64,000 bases of DNA from Rhodobiaceae bacterium UBA4490 (GTDB taxonomy: Bacteria > Pseudomonadota > Alphaproteobacteria > Parvibaculales > Parvibaculaceae): assembly GCA_002389665.1 (NCBI GenBank), contig DGNO01000006.1, forward strand, positions 218,525 to 282,524, in the 5' to 3' direction. Of this stretch, positions 27,165 through 38,121 are shown in pieces. The position numbers and the translations under genes were made by a program. The first letter of the stretch is position 1; each line of letters opens with the position of its first letter. Under the pieces are notes generated by a model that searched no databases, had not been told where the DNA came from, and saw only the letters and a list, made by a program, of their open reading frames with translations.

Positions 27165-27869
27165 ATGAGCGATAAGAAAACCTGTCTCATTGCAGGCGTC
27201 GGGCCGGGCACCGGCCTCGCGCTTGCCCGCCGCTTTGCAGAGGGCGGCTATGAGGTGGCAATGCTCGCCCGCAGCGCCGAGCGTCTGGCGGGCTATGAAA
27301 AAGATGTGCCCGGCGCCAGGGCTTATGTCTGCGATATCGGCAACCCGGAGGACCTCGCCGTTTCCTATGGCCGGGTCTGCGAGGAAATGGGCACGCCCGA
27401 GATCGTCATTCACAATGCGCCGGGCGGCGCCTTCGGCTCTTTTCTCGATGTCGAGCCGGATATCCTGGAGCGTAATTTCCGCACCAACACGATGGGCCTC
27501 TACCATCTTGCCCGGCTTGCCGCCCCTTCCATGATAGAGCGGGGCAGCGGCGTCATTCTGTGTACCGGCAATACCTCGGCCCATCGCGGCGTGCCGAATT
27601 TTGCAGGCTTCGCCCCCACCAAGGCGGCGCAGCGCATTCTGGCGGAATCCATTGCCCGGACCGTTGCCCCGAAAGGCGTCCATGTCGCCTATATCACCAT
27701 CGATGCGGTGATCGCGGTGCCCTGGGCGCTCGAAATGTTCAAGGACAAGCCCCGGGAGTTCTTCATCGAGCCTGAGGATATCGCCGCGGAATGTTTTCAC
27801 ACCGCCCACCAGCCCCGGTCGGCCTGGTCTTTCAATGTGGAAATCCGGCCCTTCGGCGAAAGCTGGTAG
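27165..27869 (+). CDS. Atypical short-chain dehydrogenase/reductase lacking the catalytic Tyr
   Basis: 234 residues from ATG 27165 (GAGGAG upstream; an in-frame GTG at 27162 is possible). Rossmann start TCLIAGVGPGTGLALARRF. Where classical SDRs have YxxxK it has FAPTK (F149, K153), and the catalytic Ser position reads as Asn in TGNTSA. This matches my memory of the SDR_c10 subgroup. The C-terminal HQPRSAW...EIRPF motif is shared with the SDR at 51283-52017. Enzymatic activity is uncertain. Confidence 0.85.
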   Translation: MSDKKTCLIAGVGPGTGLALARRFAEGGYEVAMLARSAERLAGYEKDVPGARAYVCDIGNPEDLAVSYGRVCEEMGTPEIVIHNAPGGAFGSFLDVEPDILERNFRTNTMGLYHLARLAAPSMIERGSGVILCTGNTSAHRGVPNFAGFAPTKAAQRILAESIARTVAPKGVHVAYITIDAVIAVPWALEMFKDKPREFFIEPEDIAAECFHTAHQPRSAWSFNVEIRPFGESW

Positions 27870-27924
27870 GGGGCGGAAGAAGCCCCGGCCCCGGCCCCAT
27901 TGGGGCGAAACGGCCAGAAAGCGC

Positions 27925-27952
27925 TTGCTGATCAGCCGTTTATGGCTATATT
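27925..27952 (+). promoter_or_regulatory. Candidate promoter of the rimP-nusA-infB operon
   Basis: TTGCTG (27925-27930), 16-base spacer, TATATT (27947-27952). The ~200-base leader behind it includes TTCCG-TTTT-CGGAA (28030-28043) and a GGGCCCCGC followed by seven T (about 28050-28064), which might act as an attenuator. No other content was recognised in the gap 27870-28155. Confidence 0.35.
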
Positions 27953-28164
27953 GGAGGGAGCGCTTGCTTCTCATATAGCTGGTCTGGCGCTGGTTAGACC
28001 GGATGAAAGAGAGTGGGATGCCCTGACGGTTCCGTTTTCGGAAAAGTTGGGCCCCGCTTTTTTTGTTATCTGGAGCCCTGTTTGGTGCGTGATGCTGCCG
28101 AAGGGCCGGCAGACAAGCGAAAGAGAAGCGGATCGGAATTGTCGGGACGAATGGTTTGAGTGAG

Positions 28165-28719
28165 ATGAACGGGGCCGAAACGCCGGTTCAATCGCATATG
28201 ATCGCTACGGGTGCGTTGGAGCGCCGCATTGCCGGTCTCATCGCCCCGCTGGCGGCCGACATGGGCTATGAGCTCGTGCGCGTGCATCTGTCGGGCGCCA
28301 ATGGGCGCACGCTGCAGATCATGGCCGAGCGCCCCGACGGGACGATGAAAGTGGAAGATTGCGAAGAGCTGTCCCACGCCGTCTCGGCGCTGATCGATGT
28401 GGAGGACCCTGTTGACGGGACCTTCCATCTGGAAGTTTCCTCGCCCGGTATCGGGCGGCCTTTGACCCGGCCCAAGGATTTCGAGACCTGGGCGGGCTTT
28501 GAGGCGAAAATCGAATTGTCCGAGCCGCTCGCCGAGCGCAAGCGGTTCCGGGGCATTCTGCAGGGCTTCGAAGAAAACGAAGTGCTGCTTGAAATGGATG
28601 TGGAAGGCTATGACGAGCCGCAGGTGATCGGCCTGCCGTTTGCGCAGTTGCGCGAAGCCAAACTCGTCATGACCGATGCATTGATCGAAGAGAGTCTGAA
28701 ACGACGGCCGCACGGATAA
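28165..28719 (+). CDS. rimP: Ribosome maturation factor RimP
   Basis: Needed for 30S subunit maturation. 184 residues with the conserved DMGYELVRVHLSGANGRTLQIM, LEVSSPGIGRPL and a C-terminal SH3-like part. The start is uncertain: ATG 28165, TTG 28156 (better ribosome spacing) or ATG 28198. First gene of the classical rimP-nusA-ylxR-infB operon. Confidence 0.92.
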   Translation: MNGAETPVQSHMIATGALERRIAGLIAPLAADMGYELVRVHLSGANGRTLQIMAERPDGTMKVEDCEELSHAVSALIDVEDPVDGTFHLEVSSPGIGRPLTRPKDFETWAGFEAKIELSEPLAERKRFRGILQGFEENEVLLEMDVEGYDEPQVIGLPFAQLREAKLVMTDALIEESLKRRPHG

Positions 28720-28741
28720 GCGGCGAAGGCGGAGAGAGCAG

Positions 28742-30388
28742 ATGGCACAGGCGGTAAGCGCAAACAGGCTGGAGCTTTTGCAGATTGCCGATGCAGTGGC
28801 GCGCGAAAAGTCTATCGAGCGGGAAATCGTGCTCGAGGCAATGGCCGAGGCCATTCAGAAGGCGGCCCGCTCGCGCTACGGTTCGGAAAACGAAATCCGC
28901 GCGCGTATCGACCCGAAGACCGGCGAGATCAAACTCGTGCGGCTGCTCGAAGTCGTCGAGCAGGTGGAAAGCGATGCCACGGAAATCGATCTGAAGGGCG
29001 CGCAGCGGCGCAACCCGGCAGCTCAGGTCGGCGATCTCATCGAAGATGAGTTGCCTCCCGTCGATTTCGGCCGCATCGCCGCGCAGACCGCCAAACAGGT
29101 GATCGTGCAGAAAGTGCGCGATGCCGAGCGCGAGCGCCAGTATGAAGAATATAAAGACCGCGTGGGCGAAGTGGTCCATGGCCAGGTCAAGCGTGTGGAA
29201 TATGGCAATGTGATCGTCGATCTCGGCCGCGGCGAGGCGATCGTGCGGCGCGATGAAATGCTGCCGCGTGAAACCTTCCGCACCGGCGACCGCATCCGCG
29301 CCTATATTTACGATGTGCGCCGCGAGCAGCGCGGTCCGCAGATTTTCCTCTCCCGCTCCCATCCTCAGTTCATGGCGAAGCTGTTCGGGCAGGAAGTGCC
29401 GGAGATTTACGACGGCATCATCGAAGTGCGCTCCGTTGCCCGCGATCCGGGCTCGCGCGCCAAGATCGCCGTTCTCTCGAACGACAATTCCATCGACCCG
29501 GTGGGTGCCTGTGTGGGTATGCGCGGCAGCCGCGTCCAGGCGGTGGTGAACGAGCTGCAGGGCGAGAAGATCGACATCATTCAATGGTCGCCCGACCACG
29601 CCACCTTCATCGTGAATGCGCTTGCCCCGGCCGAAGTCGTCAAGGTCGTGCTCGATGAAGACGCCCAGCGTATTGAAGTTGTGGTTCCCGATGACCAATT
29701 GTCTTTGGCGATCGGCCGGCGCGGGCAGAACGTGCGTCTTGCCTCGCAGCTGACGGGCTGGGACATCGACATTCTTACCGAAGCCGAGGAATCGGAGCGC
29801 CGCCAGGCTGAATTCGCGCAGCGCTCGGCGACCTTCATGGAAGCGCTGGATGTGGATGAGGTGATCGCCCAGCTTCTGGCTTCCGAAGGTTTTGCGAGCG
29901 TGGAAGAAGTGGCCTATGTGCCGCTTGAGGAAATTGCCGATATCGAAGGCTTTGATGAAGAAACCGCGCAGGAAATTCAGAACCGCGCGCTCGATGCCAT
30001 CGACAAGCAGAACGAGGAATATGACAACCGGCGCAAGGAGCTGGGTGTCGAGGACAATCTTTCCGAAGTGCCGGGCGTGACGCCCGCCATGCTCGTGACA
30101 TTCGGCGAGAACGACGTGAAGTCGATGGAAGATCTCGCCGGCTGCGCCACGGACGATCTGACCGGCTGGTTCGAGAATGTCGGCGGCGAGCGCAAGCGCA
30201 TGGAAGGCATTCTCGACGGTTACGATGTAACCGGCGAGGAAGCGGAAAACATGATCATGGAAGCGCGCGTGCGCGCTGGCTGGATCACGCAGGAAGAACT
30301 GGACGCCATGCGCGCCGGCCCCGCCGAAGAAGATGAGACGGAAGAGGGCGAGGAAGGCGGCGAAGAGGAGGCCGGGGCGGACGCTTGA
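28742..30388 (+). CDS. nusA: Transcription termination/antitermination protein NusA
   Basis: 548 residues. N-terminal RNA-polymerase-binding domain, S1 domain ([25 protein letters not shown], from about residue 141), two KH domains ([21 protein letters not shown] and [21 protein letters not shown]), then two helix-hairpin-helix-like acidic repeats. The tail is strongly acidic ([20 protein letters not shown]). GGAGAGAG upstream of ATG. Confidence 0.96.
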   Translation: MAQAVSANRLELLQIADAVAREKSIEREIVLEAMAEAIQKAARSRYGSENEIRARIDPKTGEIKLVRLLEVVEQVESDATEIDLKGAQRRNPAAQVGDLIEDELPPVDFGRIAAQTAKQVIVQKVRDAERERQYEEYKDRVGEVVHGQVKRVEYGNVIVDLGRGEAIVRRDEMLPRETFRTGDRIRAYIYDVRREQRGPQIFLSRSHPQFMAKLFGQEVPEIYDGIIEVRSVARDPGSRAKIAVLSNDNSIDPVGACVGMRGSRVQAVVNELQGEKIDIIQWSPDHATFIVNALAPAEVVKVVLDEDAQRIEVVVPDDQLSLAIGRRGQNVRLASQLTGWDIDILTEAEESERRQAEFAQRSATFMEALDVDEVIAQLLASEGFASVEEVAYVPLEEIADIEGFDEETAQEIQNRALDAIDKQNEEYDNRRKELGVEDNLSEVPGVTPAMLVTFGENDVKSMEDLAGCATDDLTGWFENVGGERKRMEGILDGYDVTGEEAENMIMEARVRAGWITQEELDAMRAGPAEEDETEEGEEGGEEEAGADA

Positions 30389-30444
30389 GGCTTCGCCTTG
30401 AGTCCTCGTCTTGAGCCCTGTCTTTAGCCTTTTTGGGATTGTCC

Positions 30445-31059
30445 ATGGCCGGAGCCGGAAAAGAGCGCAAATGCATCCTTTCCGGCGAGGTGATGCCGGC
30501 GGAGCGGCTTGTCCGTTTCGTCGTCGGGCCGGAGGGTCAGCTCGTGCCGGATCTGGCCGAAAAGCTGCCCGGCCGCGGCATTTGGCTGGAAGCCCGGCGC
30601 GAAGCGCTTGAAAAAGCGCTGAAAAAGGGACTTTTCTCCCGCGCCGCCCGCCAGAAGGTGGAGGCGCCGGAGGATCTGGGCGTGCAAGTGGGCGCGCTTT
30701 TGGCCCGCCGCGCCCTCGACAGCCTCAGTCTCGCCCGGCGCGCCGGCGTGCTGGTGGCGGGGCAGGAGCGGGTTTTCGAGCTGATCGTCAAGGGTAAGGC
30801 CCTGGCGGTGATCGAGGCGCGCGATGCGGGCGCCGATGGGAAAAAGCGCCTCAGAGCCCGGCTCAAGGCGCTGGATCAGCAGGACTTACCTGTTGTGACG
30901 GGCCCGGATGCCGAACAATTCGGTTTGGCATTGGGGCGCACAAATGTGGTACATGCTGCGCTGACAGATCAGCGCATGAAAAGTAAAGTTCTGGCGGACC
31001 TCGCCAGATGGACGACGTGGGAGCCGATTTCGGGCTCCGGAGGTAAAGGAAGCGAATGA
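30445..31059 (+). CDS. YlxR/DUF448 RNA-binding protein with L7Ae-like C-terminal domain
   Basis: 204 residues. The N-terminal YlxR domain has [24 protein letters not shown] and [17 protein letters not shown]. The second half ([23 protein letters not shown]...) is L7Ae/L30e-like, so it is the longer alphaproteobacterial type. ATG 30445 is chosen over the in-frame TTG at 30433. The stop overlaps the infB start (ATGA). Confidence 0.88.
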   Translation: MAGAGKERKCILSGEVMPAERLVRFVVGPEGQLVPDLAEKLPGRGIWLEARREALEKALKKGLFSRAARQKVEAPEDLGVQVGALLARRALDSLSLARRAGVLVAGQERVFELIVKGKALAVIEARDAGADGKKRLRARLKALDQQDLPVVTGPDAEQFGLALGRTNVVHAALTDQRMKSKVLADLARWTTWEPISGSGGKGSE

Positions 31060-33644
31060 GCGACTCGACGGAAACCGGCGACCGCAAGAAGGCATCAGGC
31101 GGCAAGACTTTGAGCCTGAAGCGCACAGTGGAGACTGGCCAGGTGCGCCAGAGCTTCTCCCGTGGGCGCACCAAGTCCGTGGTGGTTGAGAAGAAACGCA
31201 AACGCACGATCCGCTCCGGCGAAGGCGAGGGGCAGGTTGTCGAGGAGGCGCCGAAGCAGGCCGCCCCGGCACCAGAAGCGAAAAAGCCCGAGCCCGCAAA
31301 GCCCGCGCCCAAGAAAGCTGAATCCAAAACCGCCGACCGCGGCGGCATGGTGCTGCGCACCCTGACGGATGAAGAAAAGCAGGCCCGCGCCGCCGCCCTT
31401 GAAGAGGCGAAAGAGCGCGAGGAGGGCGAACGCCGCAAAGCCCAGGAAGAAGCCAAGCGCTGGGCCGAGGAAGACGCGGCCCTTGCCCGCGAACGCGAAG
31501 AAACCGCCCGGCGCGAAGCCGAGGAAGCGGAACTGCGCGCGGCCGAGGAAGCCAAGCGGCTGAAAGCCGAAGAAGAGGCGAAACGCCGCGCGGCCGAAAA
31601 AGAAAAGATCGAGCGCGCCAAAGCGCCGGGCTCCGCCGACGATGTGCCGGAAGCCGGGCGCGACGCGAAAGGGCCGGCCCGCAAGCGCGAGGAAGCGGCT
31701 CCCGAAGCGCCGAAGCCGGTGCCTGCGCGCAAAGGCGAAGCGCGCCGCCGCGAAGGCAAGCTCACCATTACCCGTGCGCTCAACGACGATGAGGGCGGAC
31801 GTCAGCGTTCGCTGGCCTCCATGCGCCGGCGCATGGAGCGTGAGAAGAAACGCGCCCAGGCCCGCTCCCAGGAGCCGCGTCAGAAAGTTGCCCGCGACGT
31901 TGTCATTCCCGAAGCCATTACGGTGCAGGAACTGGCGAACCGCATGGCCGAACGTGCTGTCGACGTTATCAAGCTCCTGATGAAACAGGGCGTGATGGTG
32001 AAGATCAACGACACGCTCGACACCGATACCGCGCAGCTTGTGGCCGAAGAGCTTGGCCATAACGTCAAGCGCGTCTCCGAAGCGGATGTGGAAGAAGGCC
32101 TCGTGACCGAAGACGATGCGGATGAGTTCAAGCGTCCGCGCGCGCCGGTGGTCACGGTCATGGGTCACGTCGACCACGGCAAGACCTCGCTGCTCGATGC
32201 GCTGCGCAAGACCGACGTTGTGGCTGGTGAAGCCGGCGGCATCACGCAGCATATCGGCGCCTATCAGGTGACGATGCCGGCAGGCGACAAGATCACCTTC
32301 CTCGATACGCCCGGCCACGCCGCCTTTACGGCGATGCGTGCGCGCGGCGCCAAGGCGACGGACCTTGTCATTCTTGTGGTGGCCGGGGATGACGGCGTCA
32401 TGCCGCAGACCATCGAAGCCATTCACCACGCCAAGGCTGCCGAAGTGCCGATGATCGTGGCGATCAACAAGATGGATAAGCCCGACGTCGATGCGAGCCG
32501 CGTGAAGAACGAATTGCTGCAGCATGAAGTCATTCTGGAAGATTTCGGCGGCGATGTGCTGGCGGTGGAAGTGTCCGCCAAGACCGGCATGGGCCTCGAC
32601 AAGCTGGAAGAGAATATTCTTCTGCAGGCCGAACTTCTGGAGCTGAAAGCCAACCCGGACCGCGAGGCGGAGGGTGTGGTGATCGAAGCCAAGCTCGACA
32701 AGGGCCGCGGCCCGGTCGCGACCGCGCTCGTGCAGCGCGGCACGTTGAAGGTCGGCGATATTATCGTGGCGGGCGCCGAATGGGGCCGCGTGCGTGCGCT
32801 CCTGAACGACCGCGGCAAGAATGTCGACGATGCGGGTCCCTCCGTGCCGGTCGAAGTGCTGGGTCTCAACGGCACGCCGGATGCGGGCGACACATTCGTT
32901 GTCGTCGAAAATGAAGCGCGCGCGCGTGAGGTGACCGAATACCGTCAGGGCCTGCAGCGCAAAGCTCGTGTCGGCGTGGTGCGTACCTCGCTCGACCAGA
33001 TGCTTTCGCAGCTTAAAGAGGGCGAGCGCCACGAAGTGCCGATCGTCATCAAGGGCGATGTGCAAGGCTCGGTCGAAGCGATCGTTCAGGCGCTCGACAA
33101 GCTGGGCACCGACGAGGTCAAGGCCCGTGTGCTGCATGCAGGCGTCGGCGGTATTACCGAAAGCGACGTGACGCTGGCTCAAGCTTCCGGCGCGCCGATC
33201 ATCGGCTTCAATGTCCGCGCGAATGTGCAGGCCCGCGATGCGGCCCGTGCCGCCGGCATCGAGATCCGCTATTATTCGGTGATCTACGATCTGGTGGACG
33301 ACGTGAAGGCGGCCATGTCCGGCATGCTCTCGCCGGAAATGCGCGAGACCTTTATCGGCAATGCCGAGATCCTGGAAGTCTTCAACATTTCCAAGGTCGG
33401 CAAGGTGGCCGGTTGCCGGGTCACCGAAGGCGCGGTGCGCCGCGGCTCGAAAGTCCGCCTCATCCGCGACGATGTGGTGGTTCACGAAGGCACGCTTTCC
33501 ACGCTCAAACGCTTCAAGGACGAGGTCAAGGAAGTGCATGGCGGCCAGGAATGCGGCATGGCCTTCGAGAACTATCAGGACATGCGTCCGGGTGATGTGA
33601 TCGAGTGCTTCGACGTGGAAGAGATTGCCCGTACGTTGGATTAA
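31056..33644 (+). CDS. infB: Translation initiation factor IF-2
   Basis: 862 residues. A long charged N-terminal region (to about residue 280) is rich in Glu/Ala/Lys/Arg and predicted helical. IF2_N ([22 protein letters not shown]) follows, then the GTPase domain with G1 GHVDHGKT (370-377), DTPGHAAF and NKMD, and then the IF-2-specific C-terminal domains. Overlaps the preceding gene by 4 bases. Confidence 0.96.
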   Translation: MSDSTETGDRKKASGGKTLSLKRTVETGQVRQSFSRGRTKSVVVEKKRKRTIRSGEGEGQVVEEAPKQAAPAPEAKKPEPAKPAPKKAESKTADRGGMVLRTLTDEEKQARAAALEEAKEREEGERRKAQEEAKRWAEEDAALAREREETARREAEEAELRAAEEAKRLKAEEEAKRRAAEKEKIERAKAPGSADDVPEAGRDAKGPARKREEAAPEAPKPVPARKGEARRREGKLTITRALNDDEGGRQRSLASMRRRMEREKKRAQARSQEPRQKVARDVVIPEAITVQELANRMAERAVDVIKLLMKQGVMVKINDTLDTDTAQLVAEELGHNVKRVSEADVEEGLVTEDDADEFKRPRAPVVTVMGHVDHGKTSLLDALRKTDVVAGEAGGITQHIGAYQVTMPAGDKITFLDTPGHAAFTAMRARGAKATDLVILVVAGDDGVMPQTIEAIHHAKAAEVPMIVAINKMDKPDVDASRVKNELLQHEVILEDFGGDVLAVEVSAKTGMGLDKLEENILLQAELLELKANPDREAEGVVIEAKLDKGRGPVATALVQRGTLKVGDIIVAGAEWGRVRALLNDRGKNVDDAGPSVPVEVLGLNGTPDAGDTFVVVENEARAREVTEYRQGLQRKARVGVVRTSLDQMLSQLKEGERHEVPIVIKGDVQGSVEAIVQALDKLGTDEVKARVLHAGVGGITESDVTLAQASGAPIIGFNVRANVQARDAARAAGIEIRYYSVIYDLVDDVKAAMSGMLSPEMRETFIGNAEILEVFNISKVGKVAGCRVTEGAVRRGSKVRLIRDDVVVHEGTLSTLKRFKDEVKEVHGGQECGMAFENYQDMRPGDVIECFDVEEIARTLD

Positions 33645-33677
33645 GACCGGATATCACCGGCCTTGATGAGATGCGAT

Positions 33678-33701
33678 CCGCCCCGGCCGATACCGGGGCG
33701 G
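33678..33701 (+). other. Strong intercistronic hairpin between infB and rbfA
   Basis: CCGCCCCGG and CCGGGGCGG pair over 9 bp with a 6-base loop. The downstream sequence is only moderately T-rich, so it may be a partial terminator or a processing or stability element inside the operon. Confidence 0.4.
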
Positions 33702-33730
33702 CGGCTCTTCTTTGAAGGCCGCCGGAAGAA

Positions 33731-34210
33731 ATGGATACGAAAATGAAACGGCGAACATCCGGTAAGGCGAAAGGCCCCGAGGCCGGCCGTCCCCCTTCTC
33801 AGCGTCAGCTGCGGGTGGGCGAGCTGATCCGTCATGCGCTCTCCGATGTGCTCTCGCGCGGCAATGTGCAAGACCCGGTGCTGGAAACCGCCATCATCTC
33901 GGTCTCCGAGGTGAAGATGAGCCCGGACCTGCGCAATGCAACGGCCTATGTGGTGCCGCTCGGCCGTCAGGACCCCGCCCCCGTCATCGATGCCCTGAAA
34001 CGGGCCCGCAAATTCCTGCGCGGCGAGCTCGCCCGCGAGGTCAATCTGCGGTATATGCCTGAACTTCGTTTCGCTTCCGATACGTCTTTCGATTATGCGG
34101 AAAATGTGGAAGGCCTGCTGCGCTCGCCGAAAGTCGCCCGCGATCTCGATGCGGATGACGATTGGGAGGGCGGGGATGAAGACGACCTGCCCCGCGACGA
34201 GGAAGAATAG
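33731..34210 (+). CDS. rbfA: Ribosome-binding factor A
   Basis: 30S assembly factor. 159 residues with [37 protein letters not shown] and [22 protein letters not shown] very acidic tail ([20 protein letters not shown]) extends beyond the E. coli protein. truB starts in the next base after the stop. Confidence 0.94.
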   Translation: MDTKMKRRTSGKAKGPEAGRPPSQRQLRVGELIRHALSDVLSRGNVQDPVLETAIISVSEVKMSPDLRNATAYVVPLGRQDPAPVIDALKRARKFLRGELAREVNLRYMPELRFASDTSFDYAENVEGLLRSPKVARDLDADDDWEGGDEDDLPRDEEE

Positions 34211-35137
34211 ATGGCGCGCCGCCGCAAGGGCCGGCCCGTCAGCGGCTGGGTGATCATCGACAAGCCCGTAGGGCCCACTTCCACCCATGTCGTCAATATC
34301 GTCCGCCGGGCTTTCGATGCCCAGAAAGCGGGCCATGCCGGCACGCTCGATCCTTTGGCGACCGGCATTTTGCCGGTGGCGCTGGGCGAGGCGACGAAAA
34401 CCATTCCCTTCGTCATGGATGCGCGCAAAACCTACCGCTTCACCGTGAAATGGGGCGAGGCGACGGCGACGGACGATGCGGAGGGTGAGGTGATCGCCCG
34501 CAGCGATCTGCGCCCCGCCCGCGCGGAGATAGAGGCCGTTTTGTCCCGCTTTACCGGGGAAATCGAGCAGGTGCCGCCGCAATTTTCCGCCATTAAGGTG
34601 GAGGGCGAGCGGGCCTATGATCTGGCCCGCGCCGGGGTTGAGGTGGAGCTGAAGGCCCGCAAGGTCACGATTTTCAAGATCGAGCTGACGGGCATGCCGG
34701 ACGAGGCCCATGCCGAGTTCGAGATCTTGTGCTCGAAAGGCACCTATGTGCGCTCCCTTGCCCGGGATATGGCCGAGGCTTTGGGCACCTGCGGGCATGT
34801 GGTCAAGCTGCACCGGGCCGCCACGGGGCCCTTTGCGGAAGCGGCGTCGATTCCTCTGGAAAAACTGAAAGACTTGAGCCATAGTGCGCCCGCTTCCGGC
34901 CCTTTGGAGGCGTTTTTGCTGCCGATCGAGACCGCGCTGGACGACATCCCGGCTCTGGCCTTAGACGGCAGCGATACGGCGAAATTGAAAAGAGGGCAGG
35001 CAGTGTTGCTGCGCGGGCGTGATGCCCCGGTATTCGACGGCCCGGTTTTGACCCTGCATAAGGGCGAGCCGGTGGCACTCACCGAATATGACCGGGGAAG
35101 TTTGAGGCCCGTGCGTGTTTTCAACCTTTCTCATTAG
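34211..35137 (+). CDS. truB: tRNA pseudouridine(55) synthase
   Basis: 308 residues. The catalytic motif [19 protein letters not shown] contains D47. [20 protein letters not shown] follows, then [18 protein letters not shown]. Abuts rbfA without a gap. Confidence 0.95.
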   Translation: MARRRKGRPVSGWVIIDKPVGPTSTHVVNIVRRAFDAQKAGHAGTLDPLATGILPVALGEATKTIPFVMDARKTYRFTVKWGEATATDDAEGEVIARSDLRPARAEIEAVLSRFTGEIEQVPPQFSAIKVEGERAYDLARAGVEVELKARKVTIFKIELTGMPDEAHAEFEILCSKGTYVRSLARDMAEALGTCGHVVKLHRAATGPFAEAASIPLEKLKDLSHSAPASGPLEAFLLPIETALDDIPALALDGSDTAKLKRGQAVLLRGRDAPVFDGPVLTLHKGEPVALTEYDRGSLRPVRVFNLSH

Positions 35138-35145
35138 GAGTGACG

Positions 35146-35415
35146 ATGTCGATTACGGCCGAGCGTAAACAAGAGCTCATCAAAGAATTTGCCGCAGGCG
35201 CGGGCGACACGGGTTCGCCGGAAGTGCAGGTGGCCATCCTGACCGAACGGATCGCTAATCTCACCGGGCATTTCAAAACCCACGCGAAGGACAACCATTC
35301 GCGCCGCGGTCTGCTCAAGCTCGTGAGCCAGCGCCGCCGCCTTCTCGATTATGTGAAGGGCAAGGATCAGGCGCGGTATCAGGCGCTTATCCAGCGGCTC
35401 GGTATCCGGAGATAA
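35146..35415 (+). CDS. rpsO: 30S ribosomal protein S15
   Basis: 89 residues, the exact family length, from ATG 35146 with AGGAG 5 bases upstream; an in-frame GTG at 35140 is not needed. Typical [16 protein letters not shown] and [20 protein letters not shown]15 and pnp are neighbours in most proteobacteria. Confidence 0.97.
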   Translation: MSITAERKQELIKEFAAGAGDTGSPEVQVAILTERIANLTGHFKTHAKDNHSRRGLLKLVSQRRRLLDYVKGKDQARYQALIQRLGIRR

Positions 35416-35442
35416 GGGCTTTTGTTCATGGAACATGGCAAG

Positions 35443-35473
35443 CGCACGTGCCTTCATCCGTAAGGCGCGTGCG
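35443..35473 (+). terminator. Hairpin behind rpsO, possible weak terminator or processing site
   Basis: CGCACGTGCCTT and AAGGCGCGTGCG form a 12-bp stem (one G-T pair) with a 7-base loop. The following TTGTGCTTT is only weakly T-rich. Confidence 0.4.
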
Positions 35474-35663
35474 TTGTGCTTTGGGCCCGGCGGCTGTGGT
35501 CCCTGTGCCCTTGGCCCTCGTGTCCATGTACCAGCGCAAAGGTCCTGCGCCAGCCGATTGATGGCGCAAAGAACGGGCTTCAAGAAACTGTCTTGAGGCA
35601 AACGGGCGAAAGCCCGCTACGAAGAGAGACGATGTGTCCGATAAAGGTAAGCGGACAGGGAGC

Positions 35664-35700
35664 GGACCGGTTTTTTTCACGTCTCGAAAAAGCCGGTTCC
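35664..35700 (+). promoter_or_regulatory. Long hairpin in the pnp leader (candidate RNase III site)
   Basis: The 5' arm 35664-35677 (GGACCGG plus seven T) pairs with the 3' arm 35687-35700 (AAAAAGCCGGTTCC) with one bulged base and one G-T pair. Seen directly; its role in pnp autocontrol is inferred from E. coli. Confidence 0.4.
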
Positions 35701-35820
35701 TGGAGTAAGCCCCCGATCCCCCTTACCCGTCCGGCCGCGAGGAAACGCGGCACAATGATGTGCTGGCTGCATGGAGTTGGATAAACGCATGGAAGCAGCG
35801 GCACAGATTAGGAAACGATA

Positions 35821-37998
35821 ATGTTCGATATTACACGCGAAGAAATTGAATGGGGCGGACGGCCCCTGATCATCGAAACCGGTAAAGTGGCCCGTCAGGC
35901 GGACGGCGCGGTGCTGGTGACTTACGGCGAAACGACGGTGCTGGCGACGGCGGTTGCCGAGCGCGCGCCGAAACCCGGTCTGGACTTCTTTCCGCTGACC
36001 GTGAACTACCAGGAAAAGACATATGCGGCCGGTAAAATCCCCGGCGGCTTTTTCAAGCGCGAAGGCCGGCCGAGCGAAAAAGAAACGCTCGTCTCGCGGC
36101 TGATCGACCGTCCGATCCGTCCGCTCTTCCATTCCGCTTTCAAAAACGAAACGCAGATCATCGCAACCGTCGTCTCGCACGACATGGAAAACGATCCCGA
36201 TATCGTTGCCATGATCGCGACCTCCGCGGCGCTGACCCTGTCGGGCATTCCCTTCATGGGGCCCATCGGCGCAGCGCGTGTCGGTTATATCAACGGCGAA
36301 TATTCGCTGAACCCGATGATCGACGAGATGGTGGAAAGCCAGCTCGACCTCGTCGTCGCCGGTACGGGCGATGCCGTGATGATGGTGGAATCGGAAGCCA
36401 AGGAACTTTCCGAAGACGTCATGCTCGGCGCCGTGATGTTCGGCCATGAGCAGTTCCAGCCGGTGATCGACATGATCATCCGCCTGGCGGAAAAAGCCGC
36501 CAAGGAACCGCGCCCGGTCGAAGCCGTGGACAATTCCGAACTTGAAGCCAAAGTGAAGGCGATTGCCGAAGCCGATCTGCGCGCCGCGTATAAGATCGCC
36601 GACAAGGGCGAGCGCCAGAACAAGGTCGCCGAAGCCAAAGACAAAGTGATCGCGGAACTTGTGGGCGAAGATGACGGCCCGGAAGTCGGCACGAAAGTCT
36701 CCGGCGCCTTCAAGAAGCTGGAAAAGAACATCGTGCGCGGCTCGATCATCGAGACCGGCAAGCGTATCGATGGCCGCGATCTGGAAACGGTGCGCCCCAT
36801 CGTCTCCGAAACGCATATCCTGCCGCGCAGCCACGGCTCGGCGCTTTTCACCCGCGGTGAAACCCAGGCGCTTGTCGTAACGACGCTGGGCACGGGCGAC
36901 GATGAGCAGTTCATCGACGCGCTGGAAGGCACCTATAAGGAAAACTTCCTGCTGCACTACAACTTCCCGCCTTACTCCGTGGGTGAGACGGGCCGCGTGG
37001 GCTTCACCGGCCGGCGCGAAGTGGGCCACGGCAAGCTTGCCTGGCGGGCGCTGCGCGCCGTGCTGCCGGAGCGCGATGCGTTCCCCTACACGATCCGTAT
37101 CGTCTCGGAGATCACCGAATCCAACGGTTCCTCCTCCATGGCAACGGTTTGCGGCTCCTCGCTTTCCATGATGGATGCAGGCGTGCCGCTGAAGCGCCCG
37201 GTGGCGGGTATCGCCATGGGTCTCATCAAGGAAGATAACGGCGTTGCCGTTCTCTCCGACATTCTGGGTGATGAGGACCATCTGGGTGATATGGACTTCA
37301 AAGTGGCCGGCACCTCCGAAGGCGTGACCTCGCTGCAGATGGACATCAAGATCACCGGCATCACCAAAGAGATTATGGAAACCGCGCTCAACCAGGCCAA
37401 GGGCGGGCGTATGCATATTCTCGGTGAGATGTCGAAAGCGCTCACCGAAGCGCGGCCCGAACTCGGTGCTCATGCGCCGCGTATCGAAATGATCAAGATC
37501 CCGCAGGACAAGATCCGCGAAGTGATCGGCACGGGCGGCAAGGTCGTGCGTGAGATCGTCGAGAAAACCGGCGCGAAGGTCGATATCGGCGATGACGGCA
37601 CGATCAAGGTCGCTTCTTCCAGCCAGGAAGCCATCGATGCGGCGCTGGCCTGGATCAAGGGCATCACCGCGGAGCCGGAAGTCGGCATGATCTACAAGGG
37701 CAAGGTCGTGAAAGTCGTCGATTTCGGCGCTTTCGTGAACTTCTTCGGCCCCCGCGACGGGCTGGTGCATATTTCCCAGCTCAAGCAGGAAAAAGTCGGT
37801 GCCGTTTCCGACGTTCTGAAGGAAGGCGACGAGGTTTTCGTGAAGCTCATGGGCTTCGATGACCGCGGTAAAGTGCGTCTTTCCATGAAGGTCGTGAACC
37901 AGGAAACGGGCGAGCTGATCGAGGGTATGGAAGATGCCAGCGATGATGGCGGCGAACGCCGCAGCCGCCGTCCGCGCAAGAAAGCGGATGCCGATTAA
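35821..37998 (+). CDS. pnp: Polyribonucleotide nucleotidyltransferase (PNPase)
   Basis: Phosphorolytic 3'-5' exoribonuclease and degradosome component. 725 residues with two RNase PH-like domains (first with [20 protein letters not shown]; second with [18 protein letters not shown]). A KH domain ([21 protein letters not shown], split here by its GxxG) and a C-terminal S1 domain ([20 protein letters not shown]) follow. It ends in a basic/acidic tail. Confidence 0.96.
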   Translation: MFDITREEIEWGGRPLIIETGKVARQADGAVLVTYGETTVLATAVAERAPKPGLDFFPLTVNYQEKTYAAGKIPGGFFKREGRPSEKETLVSRLIDRPIRPLFHSAFKNETQIIATVVSHDMENDPDIVAMIATSAALTLSGIPFMGPIGAARVGYINGEYSLNPMIDEMVESQLDLVVAGTGDAVMMVESEAKELSEDVMLGAVMFGHEQFQPVIDMIIRLAEKAAKEPRPVEAVDNSELEAKVKAIAEADLRAAYKIADKGERQNKVAEAKDKVIAELVGEDDGPEVGTKVSGAFKKLEKNIVRGSIIETGKRIDGRDLETVRPIVSETHILPRSHGSALFTRGETQALVVTTLGTGDDEQFIDALEGTYKENFLLHYNFPPYSVGETGRVGFTGRREVGHGKLAWRALRAVLPERDAFPYTIRIVSEITESNGSSSMATVCGSSLSMMDAGVPLKRPVAGIAMGLIKEDNGVAVLSDILGDEDHLGDMDFKVAGTSEGVTSLQMDIKITGITKEIMETALNQAKGGRMHILGEMSKALTEARPELGAHAPRIEMIKIPQDKIREVIGTGGKVVREIVEKTGAKVDIGDDGTIKVASSSQEAIDAALAWIKGITAEPEVGMIYKGKVVKVVDFGAFVNFFGPRDGLVHISQLKQEKVGAVSDVLKEGDEVFVKLMGFDDRGKVRLSMKVVNQETGELIEGMEDASDDGGERRSRRPRKKADAD

Positions 37999-38072
37999 AA
38001 GCTTTGCTTAAGCACAAGCGTGAGAGCGGGCGCAATTCTCTTGCATTGAGCCCGCCAAACACGGCAAAAAAA

Positions 38073-38105
38073 GGGGCGGTCTTCGGATCGCCCCGTTTTA
38101 TTTTG
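38073..38105 (+). terminator. Rho-independent terminator of pnp
   Basis: GGGGCGGTC and GATCGCCCC pair fully (one G-T) around a TTCG tetraloop (38073-38094), followed by GTTTTATTTT. Confidence 0.8.
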
Positions 38106-38121
38106 AAAGGGCGAGAGGTCG

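Larger units (their letters stand above)
35416..35820. other. rpsO-pnp leader region with several hairpins
   Basis: About 405 bases without a gene. It holds the hairpin behind rpsO (35443-35473), CGGGC-GAAA-GCCCG (about 35611-35624), a long hairpin at 35664-35700, and CCGCG/CGCGG around 35733-35748. In E. coli the pnp leader is cut by RNase III and degraded by PNPase for autoregulation; the hairpins here could serve the same end. Short frames in the gap look spurious. Confidence 0.45.

Noticed and set aside
27870..28155. Small protein gene in front of rimP
   Set aside because: A short frame starting near 27900 lacks a ribosome site and conserved content; the region reads better as an untranslated leader with a promoter.
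31095..33539. 814-codon minus-strand frame across infB
   Set aside because: Antisense shadow of infB; no recognisable domain and His/Arg/Asp-rich composition.
35677..37770. 697-codon minus-strand frame across pnp
   Set aside because: Antisense shadow of pnp with the same biased composition.
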